64,000 bases of DNA from Crocinitomix sp044361315 (GCA_044361315.1 JBIKJA010000008.1:1-64000); one strand, 5' to 3'; counted from the first letter of the stretch, positions 18,111 through 27,661 are shown. Made by a program: numbers and translations. The notes: generated by a model not told the origin, from the sequence alone.

Positions 18111-18887
18111 ATGAAATTAAGAGCGATAGTTGTTGACGACGAAGATTTGGCAAGAAAAAACTTAACAATGCTATTAAATGAGTATTGCGAAGATGTCGAA
18201 GTGATTGCACAAGCGGGAAATATTGTTACTGCAAAAGAAAAAATTGAAGAGTTAAAACCTGATGTGGTGTTTTTGGACATCCGAATGCCTAGTGGATCTG
18301 AAGGGTTTGATTTACTAGACAGTATCGAAAACAGAAATTTTTTGGTGGTTTTTGTGACTGCATTTAAAGATTATGCCTTACGCGCCTTTAATGCAAATGC
18401 GATTCATTATGTTTTAAAACCAGTGGATATTGATGATTTGATTCGCGCGGTGGAGAAAACTCAAGAAGCCAAATCTACCTTTTCAGACAACCCAGAAAAT
18501 TTTGACACCTATTTTGAATCCATCAAAAACTTATCATCTTCGATGGAGTCGCAAGGATATGGGTCAAAAGTGGCGATTAGTCACACCAAAGGCATCAAAC
18601 TAATTGATATTAATGATATTATGTATTTAGAGGCATCTGGTAATTGTACGATTTTATATTTTAGTGATGGCACCCGTTATTTGGATACACGCACCTTAAA
18701 AATTTATGAGGGAATTTTAAAACCAACTATTTTTTATCGGATCCATAAGTCACACATTGTCAACATGAATTTTTTGAAGGAATACCTGAATGAGGATGGG
18801 CACTTTGCCATCCTTAAAAATGGTAAACTTTTATCCGTTGCACGAAATCGAGTGGCAAGCTTTGTGAAAACATTAAAATCACTCTAG
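18111..18887 (+). CDS. LytTR-family response regulator
   Basis: 258 residues from the ATG at 18111. An in-frame ATG at 18030 would add 27 basic residues unlike any receiver domain, so the internal start is preferred. The receiver domain (1-120) has the acidic pair VDDED, the phospho-acceptor D56 in VFLDIRMP, a T in VTAFKDYALRA and K in LKPVD. The LytTR DNA-binding domain (about 160-256) includes IMYLEASGNCTILYF and FYRIHKSHIVNMNFL. It should bind promoter DNA when phosphorylated. Only 3 bp separate it from the sensor kinase gene downstream, a standard cognate pair. Confidence 0.92.
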   Translation: MKLRAIVVDDEDLARKNLTMLLNEYCEDVEVIAQAGNIVTAKEKIEELKPDVVFLDIRMPSGSEGFDLLDSIENRNFLVVFVTAFKDYALRAFNANAIHYVLKPVDIDDLIRAVEKTQEAKSTFSDNPENFDTYFESIKNLSSSMESQGYGSKVAISHTKGIKLIDINDIMYLEASGNCTILYFSDGTRYLDTRTLKIYEGILKPTIFYRIHKSHIVNMNFLKEYLNEDGHFAILKNGKLLSVARNRVASFVKTLKSL

Positions 18888-18890
18888 CTG

Positions 18891-21845
18891 GTGCGATTTA
18901 AGCTTTTTTTCGTTTTTACAATTTTTGCGAAATTCGTTTTTTCGCAACATTATAACTTTAAAGGTTACACTGTTAAAGATGGACTTGCACAGTCGCAAGT
19001 GCGGGCTATATGTCAAGACAAATCAGGGTATTTATGGATTGGAACAGCTTCTGGATTAAGTAGATACGATGGGATAGAATTTGTTAATTATTCAATTGAC
19101 AACGGGTTACCTGACAATAATATTAGTAGCCTTTACCTAACAGATTCTGGCGTACTTTGGGTCGCTACAGCACGTGGTGTCGCCAAATTTGAAAACCAAT
19201 CCTTTAAACCTTATTATTTCGAAAAAGAATATCGAATTAATACTATTGCTGAATTTCAAGAGGAGATTTATTTTGGTACAAATACGGGTTTGATTACTTT
19301 ACGCGGACATAAGTTTATTGATCTTGGAGATCAAGCCACAGAAAAATATTATGTTCGTGCGTTAGTTAATTATAAGGATTCAATTCTTTTATGTGGGACT
19401 AAAGAGGGATTATACAATTGGCAAAAAACTGGATTTTCTCCGTTGACTATTGATGGAGTTTCGGAATTAAATATTCGAAACATTTCCCTTTACGACGATA
19501 ATTTATTTATAACAGCGCGAGAAATTGGATTGTTCTCCTACAACCTGTCCACTCGTCAGAAAAAATTGTATCCCTTGCCATTTTCTACCGCTTTATCAAT
19601 GACATTTTATGACGAATCAGTTTTTGGTATTTCAACGAATGCAGGAGCCTTTTTAATTTCAGACCATGAAACCCTCTTTTTTAATTCTAAAAACGGGTTA
19701 CTGGAAAGTGGATTAGAATGTTTATTTAAAGATGACGAAGGCAATATTTGGATGGGTACAGATGGGAATGGTCTGCTAAAATTTACTGGAACCGCGGTCG
19801 TTTCTTATACCACCCTAGACAGCTTGGCGAGCAATTTAATTTTGTCGATTGCCGAAGATAAAAAAGACAATTTTTTATTAGGCACGTATGATCAGGGAAT
19901 TTCAAATTTATACCCCTATAAATACACGTATTTTTCTGAGTTGAATAAATCCGTTGTCGACAAAACTGTTTGGTCGATTATGGTGGATGAACGTAAAAAT
20001 CAAACGTGGTTAGGAACATCTAGAGGATTAATTATTTTGGATGAAAATCACCAAGCGATTGAACATCCTTTATCTGGAATAAATCCCAAAATACGATCCA
20101 TTGTTCGCGCCGATGCATCTACTGTTTTATTGGGAGGAGATGAAGGTTTATATGTTGTTAATAGTGACACTGGATATACCCATTTGGCGCAAATCAACAT
20201 TAATAAACTGTATGTTTATGAAGATGACGTTTATTGTGCGGCTTCTAACGGTTTATTTCGATTTGAGCGTGTAGGAAATTATTTGACAAAAGACAAAATT
20301 GGTTTTCCGGACATTAAAGTAAATACGCTAACTGCTGATAAAGAAAATAATTTGTGGATTGGTACTGAAAATGGACTTTATGTGATGCGGCCGAATAAAC
20401 AAATATTTTATTTCGAATTAGATAGAAATGATTATCGATCTAAAAATATTTTAGGTTTAATTACTGGTAAGGATGGTAGCATTTGGATTTCTACCATGAA
20501 AGGCGTTTACCACATTATAAAGGATCAAAGCAATAGTTTAGGTTTTGCTATTTTTAATTACGGAAGTTCGGAAGGTTTGATTGATGAAGAAGGAAACATC
20601 AATGCGATTTATGAAGACCGTGAACAAAATATTTGGGTGGGCACGGCAAGTGGTTTAGCGCGAATCGATCCTTCGTTAAAAGGTGTTTTATTTCAGTACG
20701 AATTACCAAAATTACAATTGACAGGGATTCGCTTATTTATGGAAGAATTTGATTATTCGGATTATAAAGTACAGATGGATCCAACATTAAATGTGCCCAT
20801 ATCGATTGAATTGCCCTACAATAAAAATCACGTCACGTTTGATTTTATAGGAATTAATTTAAAAGATCCTTTATCGGTACAATATGAATACCGCTTGATT
20901 GGTGCAGATGAAGCTTGGTCGCCACGATCAAATTCAAATTATGCCACCTATTCATTTTTGCAACCTGGTGAGTATACTTTTCAGGTCCGTGCCATGAGTA
21001 AAAACAATCAGTGGTCAATCATTCGCGAAATAAAAGTAACCATTTCTCCACCTTTTTGGCTGACCTGGTGGTTTATCACCTTGGTTGTTTTAGCTGTATT
21101 CTTTATTATCTTATATATTTTCCAATCCCGAATTAGGGCGTTAAAACAACGCCAAGAAAACGAACAACTTGAATTAAAAAATCGTTTGTTATTTTTAGAA
21201 CAACGGTCGCTAAATGCAAGTATGAATCGGCATTTTATTTTTAATTCATTAAACTCTATTCAATATTTCATTAATTCGTCTGATAAACGATCGGCCAACA
21301 AGTTTTTGACCAATTTTGCGAAATTAATTCGTAAAAATCTGGATAGTTCGGCGGGTAATAATTTCATTGTAACGTTACAAGAAGAAATCGAGCGAATCGA
21401 ATTGTATCTTTCCCTTGAAAAGATGAGGTTTGCCGAAAAATTTGAATACATCATAGAAGTTAGTCCTGATTTAGACGGCGAATCAATTGAAATTCCATCT
21501 ATGATTCTTCAGCCTTTTGTGGAAAACAGTATTATCCACGGAATTTTATCCATTGAAAATGAAGGTTTAATTAAGATTCGGATTTTTCAAGAATTAGGGG
21601 AGGTTGTATTTGAGGTGACCGATAACGGGGTAGGAATAGACATTAGTCTGCAGAATAAGAAAAGCAGCGGGGATGGTGACCATGAATCGAAAGGGGTAGA
21701 AATTACCAACCGAAGAATTGAAATTTTACGCAAATTAACAGGTGAAAATTTGATGATTATAGGTCCTTATCAACTCAACAATGAAAAAGGAGAGTGTTTG
21801 GGCACCAAAGTAATTCTAAAACTTGGCGGCGTTCATAAATATTAA
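18891..21845 (+). CDS. LytS-type sensor histidine kinase with two-propeller sensor domain
   Basis: 984 residues from a GTG start 3 bp after the response regulator. Signal peptide 1-18, then a large extracytoplasmic sensor made of Reg_prop repeats (recurring IWIGTxxGLxRxD/E, for example GYLWIGTASGLSRYDG, NIWMGTDGNGLLKF, NLWIGTENGLYVM), probably forming two seven-bladed propellers. A Y_Y_Y domain follows (about 640-715), then one membrane helix (about 720-742), a short coiled coil, a His_kinase domain with H781 in NRHFIFNSLNSIQ, and an HATPase_c domain (DNGVGI near 910). This is the plan of regulators of polysaccharide or surface-polymer use in Bacteroidota. It should phosphorylate the adjacent LytTR regulator; the ligand is unknown. 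Confidence 0.92.
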   Translation: MRFKLFFVFTIFAKFVFSQHYNFKGYTVKDGLAQSQVRAICQDKSGYLWIGTASGLSRYDGIEFVNYSIDNGLPDNNISSLYLTDSGVLWVATARGVAKFENQSFKPYYFEKEYRINTIAEFQEEIYFGTNTGLITLRGHKFIDLGDQATEKYYVRALVNYKDSILLCGTKEGLYNWQKTGFSPLTIDGVSELNIRNISLYDDNLFITAREIGLFSYNLSTRQKKLYPLPFSTALSMTFYDESVFGISTNAGAFLISDHETLFFNSKNGLLESGLECLFKDDEGNIWMGTDGNGLLKFTGTAVVSYTTLDSLASNLILSIAEDKKDNFLLGTYDQGISNLYPYKYTYFSELNKSVVDKTVWSIMVDERKNQTWLGTSRGLIILDENHQAIEHPLSGINPKIRSIVRADASTVLLGGDEGLYVVNSDTGYTHLAQININKLYVYEDDVYCAASNGLFRFERVGNYLTKDKIGFPDIKVNTLTADKENNLWIGTENGLYVMRPNKQIFYFELDRNDYRSKNILGLITGKDGSIWISTMKGVYHIIKDQSNSLGFAIFNYGSSEGLIDEEGNINAIYEDREQNIWVGTASGLARIDPSLKGVLFQYELPKLQLTGIRLFMEEFDYSDYKVQMDPTLNVPISIELPYNKNHVTFDFIGINLKDPLSVQYEYRLIGADEAWSPRSNSNYATYSFLQPGEYTFQVRAMSKNNQWSIIREIKVTISPPFWLTWWFITLVVLAVFFIILYIFQSRIRALKQRQENEQLELKNRLLFLEQRSLNASMNRHFIFNSLNSIQYFINSSDKRSANKFLTNFAKLIRKNLDSSAGNNFIVTLQEEIERIELYLSLEKMRFAEKFEYIIEVSPDLDGESIEIPSMILQPFVENSIIHGILSIENEGLIKIRIFQELGEVVFEVTDNGVGIDISLQNKKSSGDGDHESKGVEITNRRIEILRKLTGENLMIIGPYQLNNEKGECLGTKVILKLGGVHKY

Positions 21846-21868
21846 TTCGGAAAAAAAATTAAAAAAAC

Positions 21869-21899
21869 TTGCTTTGTCTTGTTAAACTTTGTACATTTG
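21869..21899 (+). promoter_or_regulatory. Promoter of acidic lipoprotein gene
   Basis: TTG (21869-21871) and TACATTTG (21892-21899), spaced 20 bp, match the Bacteroidota consensus well. The ATG is 31 nt further on. Confidence 0.65.
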
Positions 21900-21930
21900 C
21901 TATGTGTATGCATTTTTAGGTGTATAAACG

Positions 21931-22227
21931 ATGAAAAAATTAGTTTACATATTAAGTATTTTTGTTGCAATTCTGTTGTTGAATTCTTGTAATAAAGAAA
22001 TCGTCAACAAATGCGATGACAAAGATCCTTTTGCTATCGAGGACAATTCACAAACTCGTGGTGCAAATGATGATGTAAAAGGCGGAGGAATTATTGATCC
22101 AGATGAGGACGATGATGACATGGACGAAGATGATGACACGATCATCGATCCAGATGAAGATGATGACGACATGGATGAAGATGATGATTCGATTGAAAGC
22201 AGAGTAAACGGAAACCAAGGAGCTTAA
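21931..22227 (+). CDS. Small, extremely acidic lipoprotein with 16-residue repeat
   Basis: 98 residues. Residues 1-20 are a lipoprotein signal peptide with lipobox LLNSC (C20). From about residue 55 the protein is almost only Asp/Glu: a unit of the form IIDPDEDDDDMDEDDD occurs twice in tandem, followed by SIESRVNGNQGA. No known family recognised. Such acidic repeats usually bind calcium or other cations, or act as a charged spacer; both are inference. It has its own promoter and terminator and follows the LytS/LytTR pair, so it could be a target of that system. Confidence 0.75.
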   Translation: MKKLVYILSIFVAILLLNSCNKEIVNKCDDKDPFAIEDNSQTRGANDDVKGGGIIDPDEDDDDMDEDDDTIIDPDEDDDDMDEDDDSIESRVNGNQGA

Positions 22228-22246
22228 AAATCCTTAAAAATAATTT

Positions 22247-22278
22247 AAAAAGACACTTTAACTAGTGTCTTTTTTTTT
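22247..22278 (+). terminator. Rho-independent terminator
   Basis: Stem AGACACT / AGTGTCT with a 6-nt loop and a run of nine T residues. Confidence 0.9.
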
Positions 22279-22581
22279 GGATCTATTCATCCTTTATCGA
22301 TTATTCGGTCACAAGAAATTTTATAGAACGCTGATGACGGTATTTGGGCTGTTTTTCTCAGATTTAATCTAGGTTCTAAATGAAATATTTATGTTTTGTG
22401 AATGTATAAATTAGTCCCATGGTTTTAGGTATACTGCCGATGCAATCTATGTTTAGTTCAATTTTCATGGACGATCATATATATATCAGTGGTCGGCATT
22501 GTAATTGTCCTATTTAAACACACGCATTCCTAAATGAGCGAAAGAGAAGTCCGCCTGCGCTAAAGCTTCGGAAGACACAGT
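22279..22581. other. Intergenic region with possible dispersed repeat
   Basis: No gene is supported in these 300 bases. Around 22527-22580 the sequence TAAATGAGCG followed by GTCCGCCTGCGCTAAAGC and TTCGGAAGAC is GC-richer than its surroundings. It echoes TAAATGAGCG at 8967-8976, suggesting a degenerate intergenic repeat family. Confidence 0.35.
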
Positions 22582-22632
22582 AAAAAAAACCAAAAACCCC
22601 ACTTAGGTAGAAAGTGAGGTTTTTGGTTTTGG
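22582..22632. terminator. Bidirectional terminator
   Basis: A 17-bp stem with one mismatch (AACCAAAAACC... / ...GGTTTTTGGTT), flanked by A-runs on the left and T-runs on the right. It can end the leftward OmpA-lipoprotein transcript. Confidence 0.85.
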
Positions 22633-22701
22633 TTTGTGATTAATGGATGTCTAATTTCAAAAAAGTGTATCTAAAGCCCTTATTCAATAGATACCATGAA
22701 A

Positions 22702-23664
22702 TTAATCATTGGATATTAATTCAAACAATTCACTTAAATCTGGGGTGATAATGATTTCAATTCTTCGGTTTTTTGCTTTGTCTAACGGATCGCTTGGATG
22801 ATATTCAGATCGTCCGGCGGCAGACACACGTTTTGGATCCATTACACTGTTCGCTAACATAATTTTAACCACTGAAGTTGCTCTTAATACACTCAATTCC
22901 CAGTTGTCTTTTGGATGCGAAGTACTCACCAAGGCATCAGCATCGGTATGACCTTCTACTAAAATATCAATGTCTTTTTGCGATTCAAGCACAAGTGCCA
23001 AATCTATAATTGCTTTTTTCCCTTCGGCATTAACATCTGTTTTACCAGAAGCAAATAATAAACGAGCTTCCATGCTCACATAAATTTTACCATCCTTTTC
23101 AACGACAGAAATTCCTTTGTCAGAAAACCCTCTTAAAGCCGAAGAAATCTTATCCTTTAAAAGTCGTGTTGCTTCGTCTTTATTGCTTAACATGGTTTCT
23201 AATTCATTGATGCGTTCTTCTTTTAATAGAATCGCACGCTCACGCGAATTAAGTTCTTTTTCCAGTTTATTTAATCGGTCTTCTTTTTGTTGAAGATCGA
23301 TTCTAGTGGCTTCTAAATCTTGAATAAGTGTGGCATTTTCGCTCGAACCAGCTTTTAGTAGGGCATTGTATTTATTTTCTAAAACGGTATTTAGTTGTTT
23401 CGATTTTTCTAAATTCACCACCGCTTGGCGATATCTATCACCTAGTTTTGAGGAATCTGCGCGCAAACTATTCACATCAGATTTTAATACATCTAACTGT
23501 ACGTTTAATTCCTTTACTTGATTTTCGTAATCGATGGCTTTGGTTTTATACTCGGCCTGTTCACTTTGACATTTTTTATAATTAGCTTCTAAATCACGGT
23601 ATTTTTTGATTGGAACACAACCCAAAAAAAACACAACGAGCGCTAACCAACTTATCTTCTTCAT
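22702..23664 (-). CDS. OmpA-family lipoprotein with coiled coil
   Basis: 320 residues from the ATG whose complement is at 23662-23664; an in-frame ATG 24 bp upstream would hide the signal peptide. Signal peptide with lipobox FFLGC (C16). Residues about 20-185 are a long heptad-rich coiled coil (YKKCQSEQAEYK ... KEERINELETML). Residues about 200-315 are an OmpA C-terminal domain: LLFASGKTDVNAEGKKAI, ILVEGHTDADA, NWELSVLRATSVVKIM, AAGRSEYHPSD, NRRIEIIITP. Such proteins bind peptidoglycan and link it to the outer membrane by the lipid anchor. It stands alone, convergent with the acidic lipoprotein gene. Confidence 0.9.
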   Translation of the reverse strand: MKKISWLALVVFFLGCVPIKKYRDLEANYKKCQSEQAEYKTKAIDYENQVKELNVQLDVLKSDVNSLRADSSKLGDRYRQAVVNLEKSKQLNTVLENKYNALLKAGSSENATLIQDLEATRIDLQQKEDRLNKLEKELNSRERAILLKEERINELETMLSNKDEATRLLKDKISSALRGFSDKGISVVEKDGKIYVSMEARLLFASGKTDVNAEGKKAIIDLALVLESQKDIDILVEGHTDADALVSTSHPKDNWELSVLRATSVVKIMLANSVMDPKRVSAAGRSEYHPSDPLDKAKNRRIEIIITPDLSELFELISND

Positions 23665-23823
23665 TTCCTCAATTTTGTCTATGTACAAAGATGAAAAAAA
23701 TTGAGGCTTTTCAACAGCACCTTGTCCAGAGTTATGAACACTGAATTTTTGATTAAATCCATTGAAAAACCAACGATTCTGTTAGAGAAAACAATCCCGA
23801 ATAAAAAGGTTGAAAGCGTGGCG

Positions 23824-25161
23824 TTAGCGTTGGACAAAAACAAATTTTCCGCTTTCAACAAAATCGCCAAATTCGTCTGAGATAGAATAAAAATAGAGTC
23901 CCGTACTAAGACCAAGTGGCACGCTAAGATAACTGAAGAAATTACTTTGTTCATACATAATTTTTCCGTCGGAGGCAAAAATCGAAAATGTTAATCCCTG
24001 CTGATCTAAATAATCCCGTGGAATGATGTATCCATAATTATCAATAAAAGGAGCGGTTGAAAACAAAGTGCCTTGTTGGTCATTATCCAACTGTTGAATA
24101 GGAAATTCGAATAAATATAACCCCGTTTGTCGATCAGCAATTAAGATTTGATTGTCTTCAGGAAAAACATAAACACCCCATGCCCCATTTAGGCGATATT
24201 TGGTATCTTTCAAAAAGGTATCATACGCACCAATTTCTTTAATGGGAGATTTGCTGATGTCAAAGATGCGTAGACCTTCGTTATAATAAGAAATAATAGC
24301 CAAATGATCCAATAAAAACACATTATGCGGAATATATTCATCAAAATCTTTCGTGCCAAATGTTTCTGTAATTGAGATCGTCGCGAGCGATTCCCAGGTA
24401 CACAATTTTACCTTTGTCCCTTTCGTTTCATCAATAAAAACATATTTATCGCCATTTGGTGAAAGCCAACCGCTGTGATTATAACCTTGTGCGGGATAAA
24501 AATCTAAAATCCCTAGTTCGATTGGTTCGGCACCACTAAAATCATAAATCCGTAACCCATCAAACGCACAATTTAAAAAGGCGGTATCATTTCTAACATA
24601 ACAATCATGTACATAACCAACTCCAGCATATACATACTCCAAAATTGGATTGGTTGGTTCGGAAATGTCCAAAATCTGCATGCCCACGTTATTTGGTCCA
24701 CAGGCGTATAATTTTGCTTTGGCGGTATCGATATAAATGGTATGGCAGATCTGAAAAAATTCATCCGAATCATACACCTTACTCACGGAATCTGGGAGAT
24801 AAGAAAAATCAAAAATTTGCAAACTCGCTGTGCCTTCGTCACTTACACCGTATAAGTAATTTTTATATACTGCAAAATCGCGGTGTTCAACAAAAGGATT
24901 TTGAAATTTTCCAGGTTCAAAGTCGACCAATTTTAACTCATCTTTTGTTACTTCAAAAAAATGTGTTCCTGCATTTGAACCAATGGCACAGTAATTTTTG
25001 TCTTCAAAAGCAAACCCCCAAACATCATTAAATACAGCCTCTTCGAGTCCTTTTTCAAGGGTGGTGTCATTCCAATTATCCAATAAAACAACGTTTTTCT
25101 GGTCTTGTCCAACCAACCAATTTGCACTCAAAAAAATGCTGATATATAAAATGGTTTTCAA
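23824..25161 (-). CDS. Secreted LVIVD-type beta-propeller protein with T9SS type A signal
   Basis: 445 residues if translation starts at the TTG at 25161, which gives an ideal signal peptide (MKTILYISIFLSANWLVGQ). The next upstream ATG (25218) would add a cysteine-containing segment and place the start upstream of a TATTTTTG promoter-like box. The body consists of LVIVD-like propeller blades (LYGVSDEGTASLQIFDFS, AKLYACGPNNVGMQILDIS, AIISYYNEGLRIFDIS, ILIADRQTGLYLFEF), with choice-of-anchor style. The last 75 residues (GLTFSIFASDGKIMYEQ ... FVESGKFVFVQR) form a T9SS type A sorting domain. Role unknown; probably a surface or secreted protein. Confidence 0.82.
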   Translation of the reverse strand: MKTILYISIFLSANWLVGQDQKNVVLLDNWNDTTLEKGLEEAVFNDVWGFAFEDKNYCAIGSNAGTHFFEVTKDELKLVDFEPGKFQNPFVEHRDFAVYKNYLYGVSDEGTASLQIFDFSYLPDSVSKVYDSDEFFQICHTIYIDTAKAKLYACGPNNVGMQILDISEPTNPILEYVYAGVGYVHDCYVRNDTAFLNCAFDGLRIYDFSGAEPIELGILDFYPAQGYNHSGWLSPNGDKYVFIDETKGTKVKLCTWESLATISITETFGTKDFDEYIPHNVFLLDHLAIISYYNEGLRIFDISKSPIKEIGAYDTFLKDTKYRLNGAWGVYVFPEDNQILIADRQTGLYLFEFPIQQLDNDQQGTLFSTAPFIDNYGYIIPRDYLDQQGLTFSIFASDGKIMYEQSNFFSYLSVPLGLSTGLYFYSISDEFGDFVESGKFVFVQR

Positions 25162-25445
25162 CGATTCGTTTTTACAAAAATAACCACATTTGACCTGACA
25201 AGCGCGATAATGAATCATTTAATATGACAGTTAACTCAGTAATTGAGGCTAATTTTCGAATTTATAAAAGATATAAGGCGAATTCTCAAGAAAATAGACC
25301 ACCTTTTAACGCTTTTTATTTCTATCAAAATCAACTTTTTGGAGGGTAATTTTAAATTTCTTAAATACTGTTAATTTCAAGAGAATATCAACGAAAATAT
25401 CCACAATATCTAAAAATAAACTATCTTCGCAGACCTAGGATAAAT

Positions 25446-26153
25446 TTGAAAAACTTAGTTATCATACCGACCTATAATGAGAAAGAGAACATTGAAAAAA
25501 TGATTCGAAAGGTATTTTCGCTGAGTGAAAAATTTGACATTTTAATTGTTGATGACGGGTCTCCAGATGGGACCGCCAACATTGTAAAAAATCTACAGAC
25601 CGAATTTCCAGAAAATTTACATATTGAAGAACGTTCAGGAAAACTTGGATTAGGCACGGCTTATTTGCATGGATTTAGATGGGGATTGGAAAGAGGTTAT
25701 GCGCATTTAATTGAAATGGATGCCGATTTTTCACACAATCCTGATGATTTGGTTAGGTTGTTGGACGCTTGTAAAAACGGTGCCGATTTGGCAATTGGTT
25801 CGCGCTATGTAAAAGGCGGAAAAGTAGCCAATTGGGATAAAAAAAGATTGTTACTTTCTTACTTTGCATCATGGTACGTGCGCACAATTTTGTGGATTAA
25901 GATAAAAGACACCACCGCCGGATTTAAATGTTATAAAGCCGAAGTACTCAAAAAAATCAATTTTGACGCGGTTACTTTTAAAGGATATGCCTTTCAGATT
26001 TGCATGAAATACGCGGCGATTAAGCATAATTTTAAAGTGGTTGAAGTACCGATTACCTTTATTGATCGCGAATTTGGAACGTCTAAAATGAGCACCAGTA
26101 TTTTTAAGGAGGCCATTTTTGGGGTCTGGAAAATGCGCCGATTGAAACTCTAA
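25446..26153 (+). CDS. Polyprenol monophosphomannose synthase-like GT2 glycosyltransferase
   Basis: 235 residues. It starts at a TTG; no ATG or GTG fits, and MKNLVIIPTYNEKENIEKMI is the classical N-terminus. The GT-A fold is shown by LIVDDGSPDGTANIV, the DxD-type site MDADFSHNPDDL, and IGSRYVKGGKVANWDKKR, all hallmarks of dolichol-phosphate mannose synthase homologues. There is no membrane segment. It should transfer a sugar from a GDP- or UDP-sugar to polyprenyl phosphate on the inner face of the membrane, for glycoprotein, lipid or capsule synthesis. It is followed by pyrC and a DUF4296 gene, an order I recall from other Bacteroidota. Confidence 0.9.
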   Translation: MKNLVIIPTYNEKENIEKMIRKVFSLSEKFDILIVDDGSPDGTANIVKNLQTEFPENLHIEERSGKLGLGTAYLHGFRWGLERGYAHLIEMDADFSHNPDDLVRLLDACKNGADLAIGSRYVKGGKVANWDKKRLLLSYFASWYVRTILWIKIKDTTAGFKCYKAEVLKKINFDAVTFKGYAFQICMKYAAIKHNFKVVEVPITFIDREFGTSKMSTSIFKEAIFGVWKMRRLKL

Positions 26154-26284
26154 TTTTCACTAAAAATTTTATTTGAATTTTAATGCTTGATGGTTTTAAA
26201 AACCGTCCCAGTTTTTGGCGTGTTATTGGATTTATTGACAAGGAAATCGGCTTCAAAAAACTAGTAAATTTAGTTGTGATTTAG

Positions 26285-26292
26285 TACCTTTG
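26285..26292 (+). promoter_or_regulatory. -7 promoter box of pyrC
   Basis: TACCTTTG fits TAnnTTTG exactly and ends 19 nt before the GTG start at 26312. Confidence 0.6.
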
Positions 26293-26311
26293 AACCATAA
26301 AATTTACACGC

Positions 26312-27646
26312 GTGAAATATCTCTTAAAAAATGGTCGTTTGGTAAATGAGGGCCAACAAGTAATTGCAGATGTTCTGATTGAGGGTTCATTTATAAAAAA
26401 AATTGCTGCTTCTATTTCGGATCCAACAGCAACGGTTATAGACCTAGAAGGGAAATTGTTAATACCTGGAATGATTGATGATCAAGTCCATTTTAGAGAG
26501 CCAGGATTAACGCACAAAGGAAATATTTACACCGAATCGCGGGCGGCAGTTGCGGGGGGAATTACCTCGTTTATGGAGATGCCTAATACCAATCCTACCG
26601 CCACCACGCAAGCTTTGTTGGCAGATAAATATGCGATTGCTGCAAAATCATCGCCAGCTAATTATTCCTTTTTTATGGGTGCCACCAACGACAATTTGGA
26701 GGAGGTGCTTAAAACAAATCCAAAAATGGTTTGTGGCGTTAAGGTTTTTATGGGTTCATCGACAGGTAATATGTTGGTAGATAATGAAAAAACCTTGACA
26801 GGTATTTTTTCGCAATGTCCTTTGTTAATTGCAACCCATTGCGAAGACGAGGGAACTGTTCGAAAAAATCTTGCTGCGTACCAAGCAAGATATGGCGACT
26901 TGATGGAAATGAAATATCATCCAGAAATTCGAAACACAGAAGCCTGTTATTTGTCCTCTTCAATGGCCGTTGAATTGGCAAAAAAATACGATACCCGTTT
27001 ACATGTTTTACATATTTCAACCGCAAAAGAGTTGAGTTTGTTCAGAAATGACATTCCTTTGACTGAAAAAAGAATCACAGCCGAAGCTTGTATTCATCAT
27101 TTGTGGTTTTCTGATGCCGATTATGCCGAAAAAGGTGCGTTTATTAAATGGAATCCTGCCGTAAAAACTCAAGCCGACCAGGATGCACTATGGGTAGCAT
27201 TAAATGATAATCGAATTGATATTTTGGCGACGGATCATGCACCACATACCATCGAAGAAAAATCTGGAAGTTATTTTACCGCACCTTCTGGTGGACCGTT
27301 GGTACAACACGCGGTTTTGGCGATTTTAGAAAAAGTTAAACAAGGAAAAATTACCTTAGAGCGAGCAGTGGAGAAAATGAGTCATGCCCCTGCCCAATGT
27401 TTTAAGTTAGAACACAGAGGATATTTGCGCGAAGGTTATTATGCCGATTTAGTGGTGGTGGACGAAAAGAAAGAAAATACAGTTACCAAAGAAAGTTTGT
27501 TGTACAAATGCGGATGGTCGCCTTTTGAAGGATTTACGTTTAGTCACGCCATTGACAGCACATTTGTGAATGGTCAATTGGTGTATCATCAAAATAAAGT
27601 AATTGAAGGCAATAATGGCATGCGTATGACGTTTGCGAACGATTAG
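26312..27646 (+). CDS. pyrC: Dihydroorotase, Bacteroidota type
   Basis: 444 residues from a GTG start. Catalyses ring closure of carbamoyl aspartate to dihydroorotate in pyrimidine synthesis, in the cytoplasm. It is an amidohydrolase barrel: entry motif PGMIDDQVHFREPGLTHKG, carbamylated-Lys region GVKVFMGSSTGNML, ATHCEDE, HVLHISTAKE, and the catalytic Asp in ILATDHAPHT. The first metal ligand of the usual H-x-H is replaced by Gln (Q-V-H); I recall this as common in Bacteroidota dihydroorotases. The downstream lipoprotein starts 15 bp after the stop, so the two are probably co-transcribed. Confidence 0.94.
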   Translation: MKYLLKNGRLVNEGQQVIADVLIEGSFIKKIAASISDPTATVIDLEGKLLIPGMIDDQVHFREPGLTHKGNIYTESRAAVAGGITSFMEMPNTNPTATTQALLADKYAIAAKSSPANYSFFMGATNDNLEEVLKTNPKMVCGVKVFMGSSTGNMLVDNEKTLTGIFSQCPLLIATHCEDEGTVRKNLAAYQARYGDLMEMKYHPEIRNTEACYLSSSMAVELAKKYDTRLHVLHISTAKELSLFRNDIPLTEKRITAEACIHHLWFSDADYAEKGAFIKWNPAVKTQADQDALWVALNDNRIDILATDHAPHTIEEKSGSYFTAPSGGPLVQHAVLAILEKVKQGKITLERAVEKMSHAPAQCFKLEHRGYLREGYYADLVVVDEKKENTVTKESLLYKCGWSPFEGFTFSHAIDSTFVNGQLVYHQNKVIEGNNGMRMTFAND

Positions 27647-27661
27647 TAGAGACCAGAAGAA

